Shown: piece after piece, positions 38,113-50,601 of the stretch
Layout: each line of letters starts with the position of its first letter
How positions within the stretch are numbered: position 1 is the first letter of the stretch
DNA from: Phoenix dactylifera
Lineage: Eukaryota > Streptophyta > Magnoliopsida > Arecales > Arecaceae
Length of the DNA stretch: 64,000 nt
Direction: 5' to 3'
Assembly (NCBI RefSeq): GCF_009389715.1
Contig: NC_052399.1
Span: 17,549,646 to 17,613,645, forward strand
Translations under genes and position numbers: made by a program
Notes under the pieces: model-generated
What the model was told of the DNA's origin: nothing
What the model saw: the letters and a program-made list of their open reading frames with translations, nothing else
The model's database searches: none

Positions 38113-39372
38113 ATGGACGACGATAACTGGGATCTGTACGCGATAGTGCGGAGCTGCAGGTTTACGGGGCGCCCTGCGACGACAGACCCCTTCTCTTCCT
38201 TCCCTCCGCCCTCAGGCCTCGAGGCGGAGGAGGCGGCAAGGCCGGCGGAGGAAGGAGGGGCCTGCTGCGGTGGCGGCATCCCCTTGTTGTTTCCGGATAT
38301 GTCGGAGACCCAGAACGTTCTCCAGGAGCTGGAGGAGCTCTGCAAACCTTCCTTCCCCAAAGCCCAGCAGCAATCGCAACAGAGCAGCCCTTCCTCGCCG
38401 CCGTCCCCCGCCGTGGGGGACCCCCAGCAGCAGCACAGCAGGCAGCCCCACCGCCCCCTATCCCAGAATCCTCGCTCCAAAAGAAGGTAAGTGCGCCACC
38501 CACCTATTTCCTTCCATTCCCTTCTAATTAAAGCCATTCGTCAAGAAAAGAAAAAGTGGATCTTTGGCTGAAAAAAAAAAAAAAAATCGGATCTTGATGT
38601 GAATACCAGGAAGAACCCGCAGAAGAGGGTGGTGTGCCATGTCCCCCCCGACGGTCTCTCCTCCGATATGTGGGCCTGGCGGAAGTATGGCCAGAAACCC
38701 ATTAAGGGCTCGCCTTACCCTCGGTTAGTGATCCACCTGTTCCTCCTCGTTCCTTCTTCCAGTTATTTTTGGTTCCCAAAGAGAAGAAAAGAGGCAACTT
38801 TTTCGGTCGGTTTCTCTCGGAACAGGGGATACTATAGGTGTAGCAGTTCCAAAGGCTGCTTGGCCCGGAAGCAGGTGGAGCAGAGCCGGATGGATCCGGC
38901 CATGTTCATCATCACCTACACCGCCGAGCACAACCACCCGTTGCCCACCCACCGCAACTCCCTCGCCGGCAGCACCCGCCACAAGTTCTCCCCTCCCCCT
39001 TCCTCCTCCGCAACCCAGCCGCCCGCCACCGGAGGCGAAGCCAGCGACGGCCAGAACCTCCGTCCCATCAATCCATCCTCAAGTCCGCCTTCGTCCTCCA
39101 CCGCCCCGGGTCTCTCCCCCACCACCCCGCTTACGGCCTCCATGGAGGACGAGCTCCTCCGCCACGGCCCCCGCCCGCGCAAGGGGGAGGGCGGCGACGA
39201 GGTAGACGACGACGAGGAAGAGGGAATGCTACTGGTGGAAGACATGGAAGTGATGGGCGTGGATGACTTTCTCCTCATGGGATTGGATGAGTCTTCCGGT
39301 GCCCCGGCCACCTCCGCAGCCGCATCCACGGGCGGCGATGCCGGCCGTCACCTCTACCTTCCTCGACGATGA
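38113..39372 (+). CDS. WRKY transcription factor, group IIe (WRKY22-like)
   Basis: Three exons, 38113-38486, 38610-38723 and 38826-39372, encode 344 residues as read. The N-terminus [14 protein letters not shown] is the group IIe WRKY22/27/29 signature. The WRKY domain holds WRKYGQK (148-154) and a C-X5-C-X23-H-X-H zinc finger (Cys168, Cys174, His198, His200). The second intron splits the Arg codon of PYPRGYYR, the conserved WRKY intron position. A Pro/Ser-rich linker and an acidic tail ([18 protein letters not shown]) follow. Family members bind W-boxes in the nucleus and act in pattern-triggered immunity and senescence. The read frame ends LYLPRR, but the +1 frame across 39344-39406 encodes [18 protein letters not shown], which looks like the true family C-terminus, so a frame change just upstream is suspected. 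The ATG was chosen because the earlier in-frame TTG is not a start. Confidence 0.93.
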
Positions 39373-39872
39373 CAGTGCCTTCGGGGGGCACTTCTTCCCT
39401 CCCCCGTGACTGTCCAACAGCAGCAACAACGCGGCGGCCGCCGCCGCCGGCAGCTGACGACAGCCCTCTGCTCCTGCTCCTGCCATCAGACAGCGGAAAA
39501 GGGATCGAAGAGGCTGGAAGAAAGCATCTGATCCGTTCATTCGCATCCCTATTTTTTTAATATTTAATTACACCATATACGCAAAAAAAGGAGAAAATTA
39601 GGCCAAGGTTCTAATGTTCCATGTTCTCTCTTTTGCTCTCCGAGAGCCAGAGACGGCAATGCTTGTAATTTTGTTGACTTGTTCTTTTGATAATTTTGGC
39701 TGTGCGTGAGATGTGTTCCCTGATGATTCGGTTGCTCTTTGTTTCTGGTCGTATTTCTTTGTTCGGTCGTAATTTAATTTAATTTTTTATTCTTCTTTTG
39801 TTTGACTTTTTGTGCTTCTCCTTGTTTCCGGCCAACTTAGAATTTTTTGGGTAGAAGGTTATAGCATTTTTA

Positions 39873-40702
39873 GGCCTGTTTGAAAGTGCCGTTGATAGTA
39901 GAGCTTTTGAAAGTAGAACTTTTATAAAAAGTTGTTTACTGTTTGGTAATTACATTTTTGAAGTGCTATATGTTTGGTAAACAAATTGAGAAAATACCTT
40001 TATATGATAAAATTACCATAAAGAATATTGCATAGTATTATACAACAGAGCATAATAAAATATAATATATAGTAATACATAAATATATGATATAGTATAA
40101 TATTACTGTAATATAATATAATATTATTATAATATAGTAATATAACATTATATGCTATACCATAATAATTTATATTAAATTATTTAACATAAAATATCAA
40201 TATATTATGATATAATGTAATATAATATTATATTTATAATATAATACAATAATAAAGATACAAAATATTATAATTATCAGCGTACATTAATTTTTCATAA
40301 TATAATATAATATTAAATTATTTAACATAACATATTAATATATTATGATATAATGTAATATAATATTATATTTATAGTATAATACAATACTAGGAAATAA
40401 GAATATTTTTTTTTTTTAGGACTCCAGCAGATTTTTAGGTTTATAGAAGGAACAAAATATGTAATTGTTATATTCTATTACAAGTATTTTGGTCAAAAAA
40501 AAAGCTTTTCGACAAAGCTCAAAACAGTTTTTTCGTAAAGCTTCGAAATAAAGCTTCTTTCAAAAAAAAAAAATTTTTTAACATTCTGAAAAAACTAAAA
40601 CAGGTTTTCAAAATTTTTACCAAGCATCCTTTTTCATCCAAAAATACTTTTGGAGGCCAAAAAATACTTTTTGGCTCTCTAAAAACTTCCTTAAATGGGG
40701 TC
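39873..40702 (+). mobile_element. Tourist-like (PIF/Harbinger) MITE, 830 bp, with TTA duplications
   Basis: The left end is GGCCTGTTTGAAAG and the right end CTTCCTTAAATGGGGTC; the termini are imperfect inverted repeats. TTA directly abuts both ends (39870-39872 and 40703-40705), the target duplication expected for PIF/Harbinger. The core is an ATAATATAAT-rich non-coding stretch flanked by arms with inverted AGCTTTT phrases. It has no transposase and is non-autonomous. It lies 0.5 kb downstream of the WRKY stop and is a sister copy of the intronic element at 12476. Confidence 0.85.
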
Positions 40703-41027
40703 TTAGTCTCCCTAATACCTTTTTTTTTTTTTTTTTGTTATTTTCTCGCAAAGATTACATAATTATTTTAATTGACTTTAGGTTTAAGTATGTAGAAAAG
40801 ATCTCGGACTGGCAAGACAGTTGTCGATTGGGGCACCACCCACCGAGGACCACATGGGAGAGGCCTCGTGCTGCCACGTAGAGATTGGGATGGACGGATA
40901 CGCTGTCGGCACGGCATACGGTTTTCTTTTTGCAAATCACGCTGTTTACTGTTTGGCACTATCATCCTGTCATTAATTAGGAGATGACTAATCGTGATTA
41001 TAAATATTTTGGTTATCTACTTACACA

Positions 41028-41102
41028 TATACATACATACATACATACATATATATATACACACACACACACATAGGTATGTATGTATGTATGTATGTAT
41101 TG
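41028..41102. repeat. Palindromic (ACAT)n-(AT)n-(AC)n-(ATGT)n microsatellite
   Basis: A (TACA)n tract, then TATATATA, then ACACACACACAC, then a (GTAT)n tract. The outer tetranucleotide arms are reverse complements, so the locus could extrude as a hairpin of about 24 bp. It lies in intergenic DNA between the WRKY and KPHMT genes. Confidence 0.85.
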
Positions 41103-42399
41103 GTTATCCTAATACAACTGCAGCACTCGGGACTAAGATTCGATGAGACGTGGTTATACGACCGTTAACATAATTTATAAGATCGCCTTGTCGATGCGCA
41201 GCGATGATTAGAAAGTGATTGAATAATTTGATGGACTGCACTAAATGATGCACGCCGATCTCACTCTCTTAGATCTAGTCAAATCCACATTCTTTGTAGA
41301 TTCCAGGGAAAGGTTGTTCTCATTGGGCCATTGTCGTGGAGCCACATAGAGTAGCATTTGCATGCACATCTTTTAATTCTATCCTCATGGGGGGAAAATA
41401 TAAGCCTACAAGCAGGTATTGCAAGAATGACATATGCCAGTTCCATGCACGCCGGTACCGTAATAGCGCTGGGATGACATACTCATACGTGGGATAACTC
41501 ACAGATCGAAAAGGACACGCGGAAACTTGCGACTCGCATCGAACATTTTCTGATGGAAGGGGGGCTCAGTGGGGACTACCACGCAAGTAAGTTCGTCCTC
41601 CCCCCTTCCCCCATCTTTTAACCAAAAAAAAAAAGAAATGTTTCCATACGTGTGCAATTATTTATGAAGTCATTTAGTGATACCAAAAACACTAATTATG
41701 TGGAAGATCACAATCTCACTCTTATGCATTGCATACGTGCAATGCTAGCACATGTATTGGATGTATGGGATGCTTCTTGAAGATATGGCTTCCATATGAC
41801 CATGTGCTATAAGAGCTGGTGTTATTGCTATTTGCTTGTATTTGTTTTAGTATGATACGCTTCCCTTGCACAACAAAATTGTATGCTTGCTAACATGAAA
41901 ACAATTATTTTCGAAAGCAAAGCCGTACTGAAAATTGGAGTAATTCATACCTTTCTATGAGAGATGAAACTGAGGAAACCTAGGACACAAATGACTAGAA
42001 AAAAATGTCGAAACTTAGCTTGTTTCATTAACACGCAATTGCAACTAGGCACCATGCATGGACACGCCTTTCACACAACTCCAGCATTAGATGAGAAGCA
42101 GCTCATACACCATGCGACCAACTCGCAGGTGCACTCGGAGCATGCAAGAATCCTGTTTGTATTTCCCATTTCTTACAAGATCATAACCAATCGATCCAAC
42201 AATAGACAGCTTCTAAACTCCCTTGGCAAGAATTTTCAACTTCCAGGCCATAACCATATGCGAGTTGGATGCACAACTAGGTAATCAACTATTACATGAA
42301 TGCATGCCATGAGGAGGCAAAGAGCATCTACACATACTACGCACTGCAGAAACTTGTTTTATGAAGCCACATTACCAAAATGCAGGATGAGAAGAGCTT

Positions 42400-42866
42400 C
42401 TAAGTTGATGTGCCAACAATGAGGTAGGGAATGAAGCAGGTGTAGTTGGCCCCCGCCTTGTTACTGGCCAGCCGTGCATCTACTAGAGATTCCTCTATAT
42501 CAGTGTGCTCATAGCTCGTATAAACTAATATGATGCATGTAGGAGTTTCAGATGATTACGTGATTCTCTTGCTTGCCTTTACAAGGGAAAGCTCATCTAA
42601 TCTTCTCCTCAAGAAAGCAAAATACTCAACTTGGCTTGACCAGGCCGATATCAGGAAGGGGAAAGCGAAAAGAATCAGATGCAGACAAGGAATTGCATTC
42701 GCCCAACTGCCAGACGTTATTGATTTGACAGTTGACAATTTGCTCCATCCCATTTGACCCATTCTCCTCAAAGTCAAAGGCTTAGACTTCAAAACTTGAG
42801 TGCCCCGTTGGCATCTCAAGTTATTGGCTGTATCTTTGATGTCGGCCACTCCTCTAGCTGTCAATG
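42400..42866 (-). pseudogene. Unidentified coding-like tract, interrupted once
   Basis: On the minus strand, after a possible acceptor (TTTTATCTAG at 42867-42876), about 100 codons with protein-like composition run from ALTARGVADIKDTANNLR through SKPLTLRRMGQMGWSKL and a hydrophobic CLHLILFAFPFLISAW segment to KASKRIT. A stop follows, and the same frame then continues through ILVYTSYEHTDIEESLVDAR to a second stop at 42400-42402. I do not recognise the family. It may be a decayed gene, an exon pair with a missed splice, or chance. No neighbouring exons were found. Confidence 0.3.
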
Positions 42867-42879
42867 CTAGATAAAAGAA

Positions 42880-45480
42880 TTTTAATTAATCTGTTCATTT
42901 CCGGTTACAAAACCTTGCGTTGTCTTCTGGACATACTTCCTTCCCCTACGTTATATGATGTCGATTTCATATTTTGAATATCTTAGAAAGCGAAAAAAAG
43001 TGAGAGAAAAAAAAGGCATGCGAGTCGCCAAACACAGGGTGGCAATGAAGCGAATGATCTTATATGACTTGTAAACAAGACAATTTTGGACCTATTTGAC
43101 ATGGATCAAGAAACCAAAGTTTTTAAGTGTCAATGGACCAACTCACTCGTGAGAATTCCGGTTGTCCCTGTCCCAGATATCGCATATCTTACTGAGAGCA
43201 AGACCTTCCGTGGAAGTTTGAATGTAATCATAAACATCCATCAAAGCATTGTCTCCCAACTTGTGTCATCACAGTTGGATCTTCAGATTCATGAACCTAA
43301 GCTATTTCTTCCTCTCAGTTTTAAGCACATCGTTGTTCAACTAATACTCCCCTTTTGTAGAAAAACTGCAGAAAGTAGTAATATGGCGGGTAAGAACTTG
43401 ATCGACAGAATCTAGGCTGACAAGAACCTCTTCAAGTCAAGCAACGAAGATTATATGGACCATAATTTTTTTGACTGACAACAAAGATAGTCAACTCAAG
43501 CATCAATGACAGGAAGTTACATGGACTTCCATTGGAGGTGGATGAAGAGGTCCGTCCACAAGAGCATCAATTATGTCAATATATGGAGATGCAACATGAC
43601 CGCGCGTTTTATAGGCAAAACAGTCGGCAAAAATTTGGAGAAGGCTCACAATTAAAGAAAGAATATTGCAGAGCGTCAAAAAGCAATTGGATAAATAGGA
43701 ACTTCAACAAATCTCAAAACAGAATAGATTACCTAAGAGATAGAGTAAGAGAATATGCATTTATTTCACTAAGTTGATCAGGAATTTAGAACATTCGCAA
43801 GCAAAATTTATAGGTTTTGACAACTAAATATACCAAGATAAACAGGCTGATAGAGATTAGAAGGCTTAGAGAGAGTATTTAAGGTTGCATCGGCTGCCTA
43901 AACTTAAATCAGATGTCCTGTGAGAATATGTCCACACACAGTGTCGACAAACTTTGTATTGTCCAAAACTTTTCATAATCTCATCTATTCTATAGCAACA
44001 GCCCAACAAATCATAACGAGGACTCTTTGTAGTGTGCAGCCAACGATGCAGGATTCTATGGGTAGAAGCTGCTTCATTAGCTTTGCGACTCTCTTAAGTA
44101 TCCCAACTTAAGATTTAACTGATCTGAACTGTTAAGTGGGAGGAACATGATCATCTTTGAGCTCTATAGAAGAACGTCCAACATCCTTCTGAAGAATATA
44201 GCCGGCATGATCATCTTTGGTCCCAAATGCTTTGGATTTGTAGATGCCAAAATAGCCAGCATCCTTCCAATTCTCTCAGGCTATCCCCTTCTCCAGCTAA
44301 TCCTAAAGAAGATATAACTGCCAAGAACCTACTGCCTAATCTTTAAGAAACTGGTACTGTCTGTCTTATCCTCCTAAATATCTAACACCATGTGCATCAC
44401 CAGTAACAAGCTTTCATGGAAAACAACGCAAAGTTTCAATGTTTCAATCCGGTACACTATATAAAAAAAAATCATTTGTAGCTTGTGTCCAGGGATTGCA
44501 AGTAACTCACAACTTCATGTCCCAGCAACATCCTACGATAATCACCACAAGAAGCAGTCATTCTATTGGTATTGTATGTGCTTCTGCAGAAAGGAGATTT
44601 TTTCCTTCAGCAAACAGATTATCACTAGAATAACTGAAGTAACACAATCAGAGATCCTTCATTCACCTGCTTTGTTTCATTAGTGATTTCCATTGTTGGT
44701 GAATGATGAACAATGATTTCAAGGATTCTTCATTACCCTCATTCATCCAAATTGTATGTCTCCAATACCAGTTTTTTATTCTAGCACACTATTTATGACA
44801 CCAAAATCTAATAAAAGCAAGTCCTACCTAACCATGTGTAAAATATTCGAAGAATTTGACAGCTAACATCAAGAATATTGAGTTAGCTATATCAACAATT
44901 ATGAGAAAAATTAAAAAAAAAAATAATTTTTATGATGACATCAAGTCGCACTTTGAACCAAGTCCCTGTTATGGCATCAACACTGATGCCTCATCTATAT
45001 GGCAAAATTGCAGAGTAACTCATGAAAATCACCGAACCCCTAGGGCATGAAGATGAGCCAGACACCCATCTCTATCCAATAGAACACAAGGTTCATCCTT
45101 GAGAAATTTTGGCATCAAGCTAGCCCACAATAGAGATGATGTTGAAGCCAGATTGTTCTTAAAAGAGTGGAGAAGAAAATGAAGGGGCAGGATTTCCGCC
45201 TCAGCGACCATCTTGATTAGTGAAACAGAATGAACAAACAGAGGATATTGTGAAAAGATGAGCAGGCAGTGAAGGCATTAAAGAAGTGTAATACAACTAG
45301 TATACCAATGAGCATCAAAACAATAGAAAAAGAAAGGAGAGAAAGGAACTACAAGGTGAGGAAGTAGGCTTGACAAGTTACATTAGTCGCACACTTATAA
45401 GACCCTCCTACCTTCCATCATGTCTTAAAGCTGGTTGCTGCCTCTATCTCATAACCAAATCTTCTAACAACCTCAATTTT
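42880..45480. other. Intergenic DNA, no supported gene
   Basis: AT-rich sequence downstream of KPHMT. Frames near 43.1-43.4 kb and 43.5-43.8 kb are open for 80-110 codons but have no recognisable motif or splice context. Two similar phrases (TGATCATCTTTG) at about 44150 and 44208 suggest a small internal duplication. Confidence 0.4.
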
Positions 45481-45492
45481 ACTTCAAGTAAC

Positions 45493-45716
45493 TAAATTTT
45501 TTTCGGGAAAAAGAAAAAAAAATCCTGCATGCCATAGAAAAGATGTGAGAATAGAGATGGCAGATTAGTCACTAAAATTATTTCGGGAAAAAGAAAAAAA
45601 TATCCTGCAAGCCATAGAAAAGATGTGTGAATAGAGATGGCAGATTAGTCACTAAAATTATTTCGGGAAAAAGAAAAAAATATCCTGCAAGCCATAAAAA
45701 AGATGTGTGAATAGAA
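45493..45716 (+). repeat. 80-bp tandem repeat, nearly three copies
   Basis: Units start at 45501, 45581 and 45661 with TTTCGGGAAAAAGAAAAAAA and continue with ATCCTGCAAGCCATAGAAAA and GATGTGTGAATAGAGATGGC. Copies are nearly identical (a few substitutions), and the last is cut short after GTGTGAATAGA. The near-identity suggests recent duplication. It lies about 0.4 kb downstream of the KPHMT stop. Confidence 0.95.
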
Positions 45717-46086
45717 CTTGATATGTTTTCTAGACTATAATCAAAGAGCTCCAAAAATAAATACATGCACCTGCTTCGATTTCCTACCCCCTGGAAAAAC
45801 ACCAAAACAAAGCATATATATGACAAGCTCTAGAACCACACTCCTGTACTTATTGAGAGTAAGAGAAACATGTTTGGGCCAGATATAAATTTAAGCGAAG
45901 AAACATCTTGTAGTGTGAAAATAAAAAACATTTTAGCAAAAAGATCCATATCCATTTCCATTCTGCAAGGGGCAGCTTTTTCTTGGAAAAAAAATGTTTG
46001 CTAAACCATCCTTACGAGGAAAAAGAAAATAGAAACATAAGATAAAACTATCAGAGAGACCTGGCTGTTGAAAGCAAAATCCACAC

Positions 46087-49000
46087 TCAGCATGTGTCTT
46101 TCGAAGGTCTCCCAGCTGTCTCAACATTCTCAGCAGCAGCAGCAGCTGCTGTGGCAGCTTCATTCAAGCCCATCTTTTGTAGCTCGTACAGAAACCCATC
46201 AACATCAGTTGCACTTATTCTGTATGGCGTGTAAGCTGCACCTGGAAATGATCGGTTTTCCACTTCTTGTTTGTACTCTGATAGAGCCTTGTTGATGGCA
46301 TCCCCCACATGCCCAAATTGTTTGCAGAATTTAGGAGTAACCTGCCAGATGGTTAAGAACAAATGTGCACATTTAAAGATCCTTTTGGATTGTGAAGAAC
46401 AAGAATACTGTCTAGCACTAACCTTAGCATGATGAGGGTGTTGTAACATGCCCAGCAAGTCATGGTAAACTAGCACCTGTATGGAATGGACATTAATTGA
46501 CGTAAATATGACATTAAAAATATGTTCTTAAAGCTCAGCCGAAGGAGGAGCAGGAGGAGGACGAGGAGGAGAATTTCTTCAGTATTAAAAAATACAACCA
46601 AAAAATATTTTTAAAACAAGGTTAGGTTTCTGCATTAGAAAGACTATGAACCAAAATGTTTTCACTATTATGGTCTGCAGTAAAATAGTAAATTGTAAAT
46701 TTCAGTTATGTCATTAAATGAGATCATAGACATCTTCAATTTCCTTGTCAACACAACCTTTCCAAATCCTTCCCCACAACCTTCATCTACAGTTGAAGTC
46801 CTCTAGTCCTTTACCCTAATTCTTTCACCTGATTCCACATCTCATAATACCAAGATAGCTTTTCTTTTTAGAGAAACTAGTAGCGGATATGGCAGCAGGG
46901 TTGTACTTCCCAACTCTGGTACATGAATACAAATAACAAATTGCCAGGTTTTCTGTTTTTAATAATTTTTCTCCATGCATCCAACAGAATTAAGAAGAGT
47001 TTCAGCTGTCACTCATATAGCGCATGGTAGCTGTAAGAAACCAACAAGAAGTGAGCTGCCATTCTCCAAATTAAAAATACGTGCTAAAACTTAGCACAAA
47101 ACAGCAGACTAATGATTGAACTAACTAAGACACAACACAAGCAATAAGGGTGCAATAACCATAAGAAAAAAGAAAATTTAAGAGATTTGTTCATTTTTAA
47201 AGATCAGTGTACTTCTCATGAAAGTAAATAAAGCAGAAAAAAAAATGGAGTCATACCCGACAAAGAAAAATGAGTGATGTGATCAGAAAGTGGCCCAGAA
47301 GCCTAACCGAATGACCCCTCAATAACTTTTTGTCCTAGCCTGGCCTATGAAGACTAACAAATCTTTGAATCACAAATTCTACAGAGCTATCAATTGTTAT
47401 CAACTGATTCCCTCAATATAGATCCAAGGGTTCTAATAATATATTCTGATCACGAAAACCATCAGTGTTTTAGGTCTACCTGACAACATCATTCTTTGGT
47501 AAGAGTCTCAAAAGGTTGAATGTCATCGCCTTAAATTTAAGCATAGTCTTTAGTTTCCCTGGCCTTACTAAATTCCTTATAAAGGTAACTTTTCTAGTCT
47601 ACATATTCAGCTTATCAATTGCAGTACTCCACCACTATAGATTTGAAATCTAACATATGACTACAAGAAAATTCTTTCTTCACAAAACAGGCAGCAAGAA
47701 AGAGCTTCAGATCCTACAATAATGAGTCCCTCCTTATGACACAAAAACATCTAAGGTATAGTGGTTTTTGGACTAGGAGTGCCTTATTAGACATTTTATT
47801 ATAACTCCTATCTACCTCTTGCATCTTTTAAGATTTTTGGTTTTGCAGCTAGGACCATTCCCCCTCTTATACATAATAACACGTTCTTTTATATTTCATC
47901 ATTTTTGCCTTTTATATTTCTCCATTTTTCCATCTTGTTCATTTCATCCTAAATTTCATGCAGCCATGTTTTGCTTTTCAGTTTGTTTATCCCTGCAATT
48001 ATATCACTCATGTTAGTTATTTCCAAATATATTAGCAACTGCCAAAGTAGTTAAATTTCACTGGCTTCTTGGTTACTCTTTCTCCAGCAATTACATCACT
48101 TGAATCAGATCAAGTTTGGTTCACCATGCTCTAGGAAGCCGAAGCTTACAATTTACTTGCCTGAAATTCTGAAATGTTTTGCACCATGATCATCTCATAC
48201 TCCACGCTAAAGATGGTGTTTCTTACACATAAATCTTACCATATCAAACGAATCTATTTAAAGAGTTAGGGAAATTAAGATTGCCAGTAACCAACCTCAA
48301 GAAACATAATTCACCATTCGAGTACAATATTCCTATTATGCTACAAACAAATTGCCACAAGCAACACATTGTGCATTCTACCCTCATCTATAAATACACC
48401 ACTAAGCAATCCAACAACAGATTGGCCATTCTTTCTATTCCTGAAGACCCTTCTATGCTAGAACTACGTGCACATATCTATCATACATCACAAATGACAA
48501 AATTAACATGCAAACTCCTTGGTAATGTCGGAACCCTTTCATGTCCCCTAGCATATCATTTCTAGTTATGTATTATACTAAATTTACCAAGTAATAATCC
48601 AACAAATATTGCAACTGGTCAGCATTACCATTTCTAATCAAGTGCTATAAGCTATGTACCATTGTCAACCATAGTGGTCTTACAATAATTGTTCTTCATA
48701 CAATGATCAAATGGCACTTGTAGTACATCTCCCATTTTCTTGGCCTCCACCAGGCTGCACTTCTCCTGGGCATTTCCTTGCTATCCTCCTTTCCATACTT
48801 AAATAAATTTAGATAACGGAAGTTGTTGATAAGACAATGTGGTATCAACCAACTACTTATAAATAAAAAAAGGCGGTGGAGTGGCATCAAGCGGACAAAT
48901 TGTTCTGACTAAATCATAATATAATTCCTCATTCTAACATTCTCTTTGCCCATGGTCAAATAAATGACGCAATCTTTGACTCCCAGGAAATACAAATTTA

Positions 49001-50354
49001 GAATCTCTTAGATAATCGGGAAAAAATCAAATGGAACTAGCAATCATTTACTCCCTATCTCCACAACTAATTATAAAGTATAATTGCCTTTTTCATTCAG
49101 CAAATGATTAGGCAAGTCAGATCAAGCTATTCTACAAGCAATTTAAAGAATTTATACTTGCTTCCCAAATCAAATGCAAAAGAACATATCAGGACACAGC
49201 CACTGGATTCTACACATCCTAATGTTAACAATATCTATAAATGTGTAACAGCCCTCCAATCATAACAATTTTAGATTCTCTTGGCCTTGTCTAATGTCGA
49301 AGAGACATAAAGGATAGATGCTTCTCCAGTAGTGATTCCAGATGCAGTTGATCTTCTTTTGCTTAATGTTTTGTTACATGCAAAACGAAATTAAATGGAT
49401 TTCCTACAGCAGTTCAGCGGAGAAACTTGGGGCCAGCTGGGGATGAACAAACCTGACCACTGCAGAACGGCCCGGCCCCAATGCCAATGGTTGGAATTTG
49501 GAGGGAAGAACTAGCTGCAGCTGCCACCGGTGCCGGCACGCACTCCAAGACAATCGAAAAGCATCCAGCCTCCTGCAAGGCGAGCGCAGTCTCCACAACC
49601 TGCACCAGAGCTTTCCAGTTACCTATGAAAGCCAGCGAAGATATACCATTCAAAATCACCATCCAGGTGGCGAAAAGGAGAGACCTTGACAGCACTGGTG
49701 ACCGTCTTGCCCTGGGGCCTGAAGCCGCCGAGCACGCTGATGGCCTGTGGAGTTAGACCAACGTGCCCCATGACCGCAATCCCGGCCTCGACGATCGCCT
49801 TGGCCGCCGTGATTCTAGAGGGGGCGCCCCCTTCCAGCTTGATGGCGTCCATCCCACCTTCCTTGAGAAACCTCACCGCCGTGTCCACCGCCTGCCCTGC
49901 CATCGATCCAAGAATCATTAACAAGAAACGAGATTTTTTTAAAAAAAGTTTTTTTTTTTGTAGTGAGAGATAGAGGGGTAAAGACCTGGGAGGGGGAGGA
50001 CTCATAGGAGCCGAAGGGCAGGTCGCCGACGAGGAGCGGGCGGGAGGCGCCGCGGGCGACTGCGCGGCAGTGGACAAGCATCTGATCAAGGGAGACGGGG
50101 AGGGTGGTGTCGTGGCCGTGGACGACCATGGCGGCGGAGTCGCCGACGAGGCAGACGTCGATGCCAGCGGAGTCGATGTGGACGGCGGAGGGGTAGTCGT
50201 AGGCGGTGACCATGGTGATGGGCTCACCGCGCTGGTGCTTCTGCCGGAGGTGGGTCACCGTCACCCGCCGGTTCGGGCTCTGCGGCTTCGGCCCGCCATA
50301 CACCGTGTTCTCCGGCATGTTGCTCATCAGCCGCCTCGCCACCTGCCGCAGCAT
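46087..50354 (-). CDS. KPHMT1: 3-methyl-2-oxobutanoate hydroxymethyltransferase (ketopantoate hydroxymethyltransferase)
   Basis: Five minus-strand exons, 50354-49986, 49891-49685, 49599-49453, 46476-46423 and 46341-46087, all in phase 0, encode 343 residues, close to the Arabidopsis length. The enzyme adds a hydroxymethyl group from methylene-tetrahydrofolate to alpha-ketoisovalerate, the first committed step to pantothenate and coenzyme A. Residues equivalent to the E. coli PanB magnesium ligands and catalytic Glu are all present: Asp72 (VGDS), Asp111 (GDLPFGSYE), Glu143 (IKLEGG) and Glu211 (VLECVP). [17 protein letters not shown] is the conserved product-site segment. The N-terminus [12 protein letters not shown] is short, basic and amphipathic, fitting the known mitochondrial location. 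The first ATG was used because the upstream in-frame CTG is not needed. An alanine run (about 323-330) near the C-terminus is the only oddity. Confidence 0.95.
46477..49452 (-). other. Intron 3 of KPHMT, 3.0 kb
   Basis: A long AT-rich intron between the GPFCSGQ and VLVYHD exons. It contains poly-A/poly-T runs and random open frames only. No transposon termini or nested gene were recognised. Confidence 0.75.
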
Positions 50355-50595
50355 CCTTTTCTTTTTGGTTTGCACTTCCTCTCCTTCCTCAATCCTCCTC
50401 GGCGCCGCAGACAAGGGGGATTTTTTGATAGAGAGATACTGGGGCCGGGGAGACGGGGAGATCCAGCTTGATTTGGAATCGGCTACTTACATGGAAAATT
50501 TTGACACGTTACGAGATGCGTACACACGGGCAAAGATTCACGGCGCTACGAAAAGCAACAATTTATATTTTTTGTTATGTTACTACTAGTCAAAG

Positions 50596-50601
50596 CACGT
50601 G
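50596..50601. promoter_or_regulatory. G-box upstream of KPHMT
   Basis: A single CACGTG (in GCACGTGT) lies about 240 bases upstream of the KPHMT ATG. A lone six-base palindrome is weak evidence, but the distance is typical of plant proximal promoters. Confidence 0.3.
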
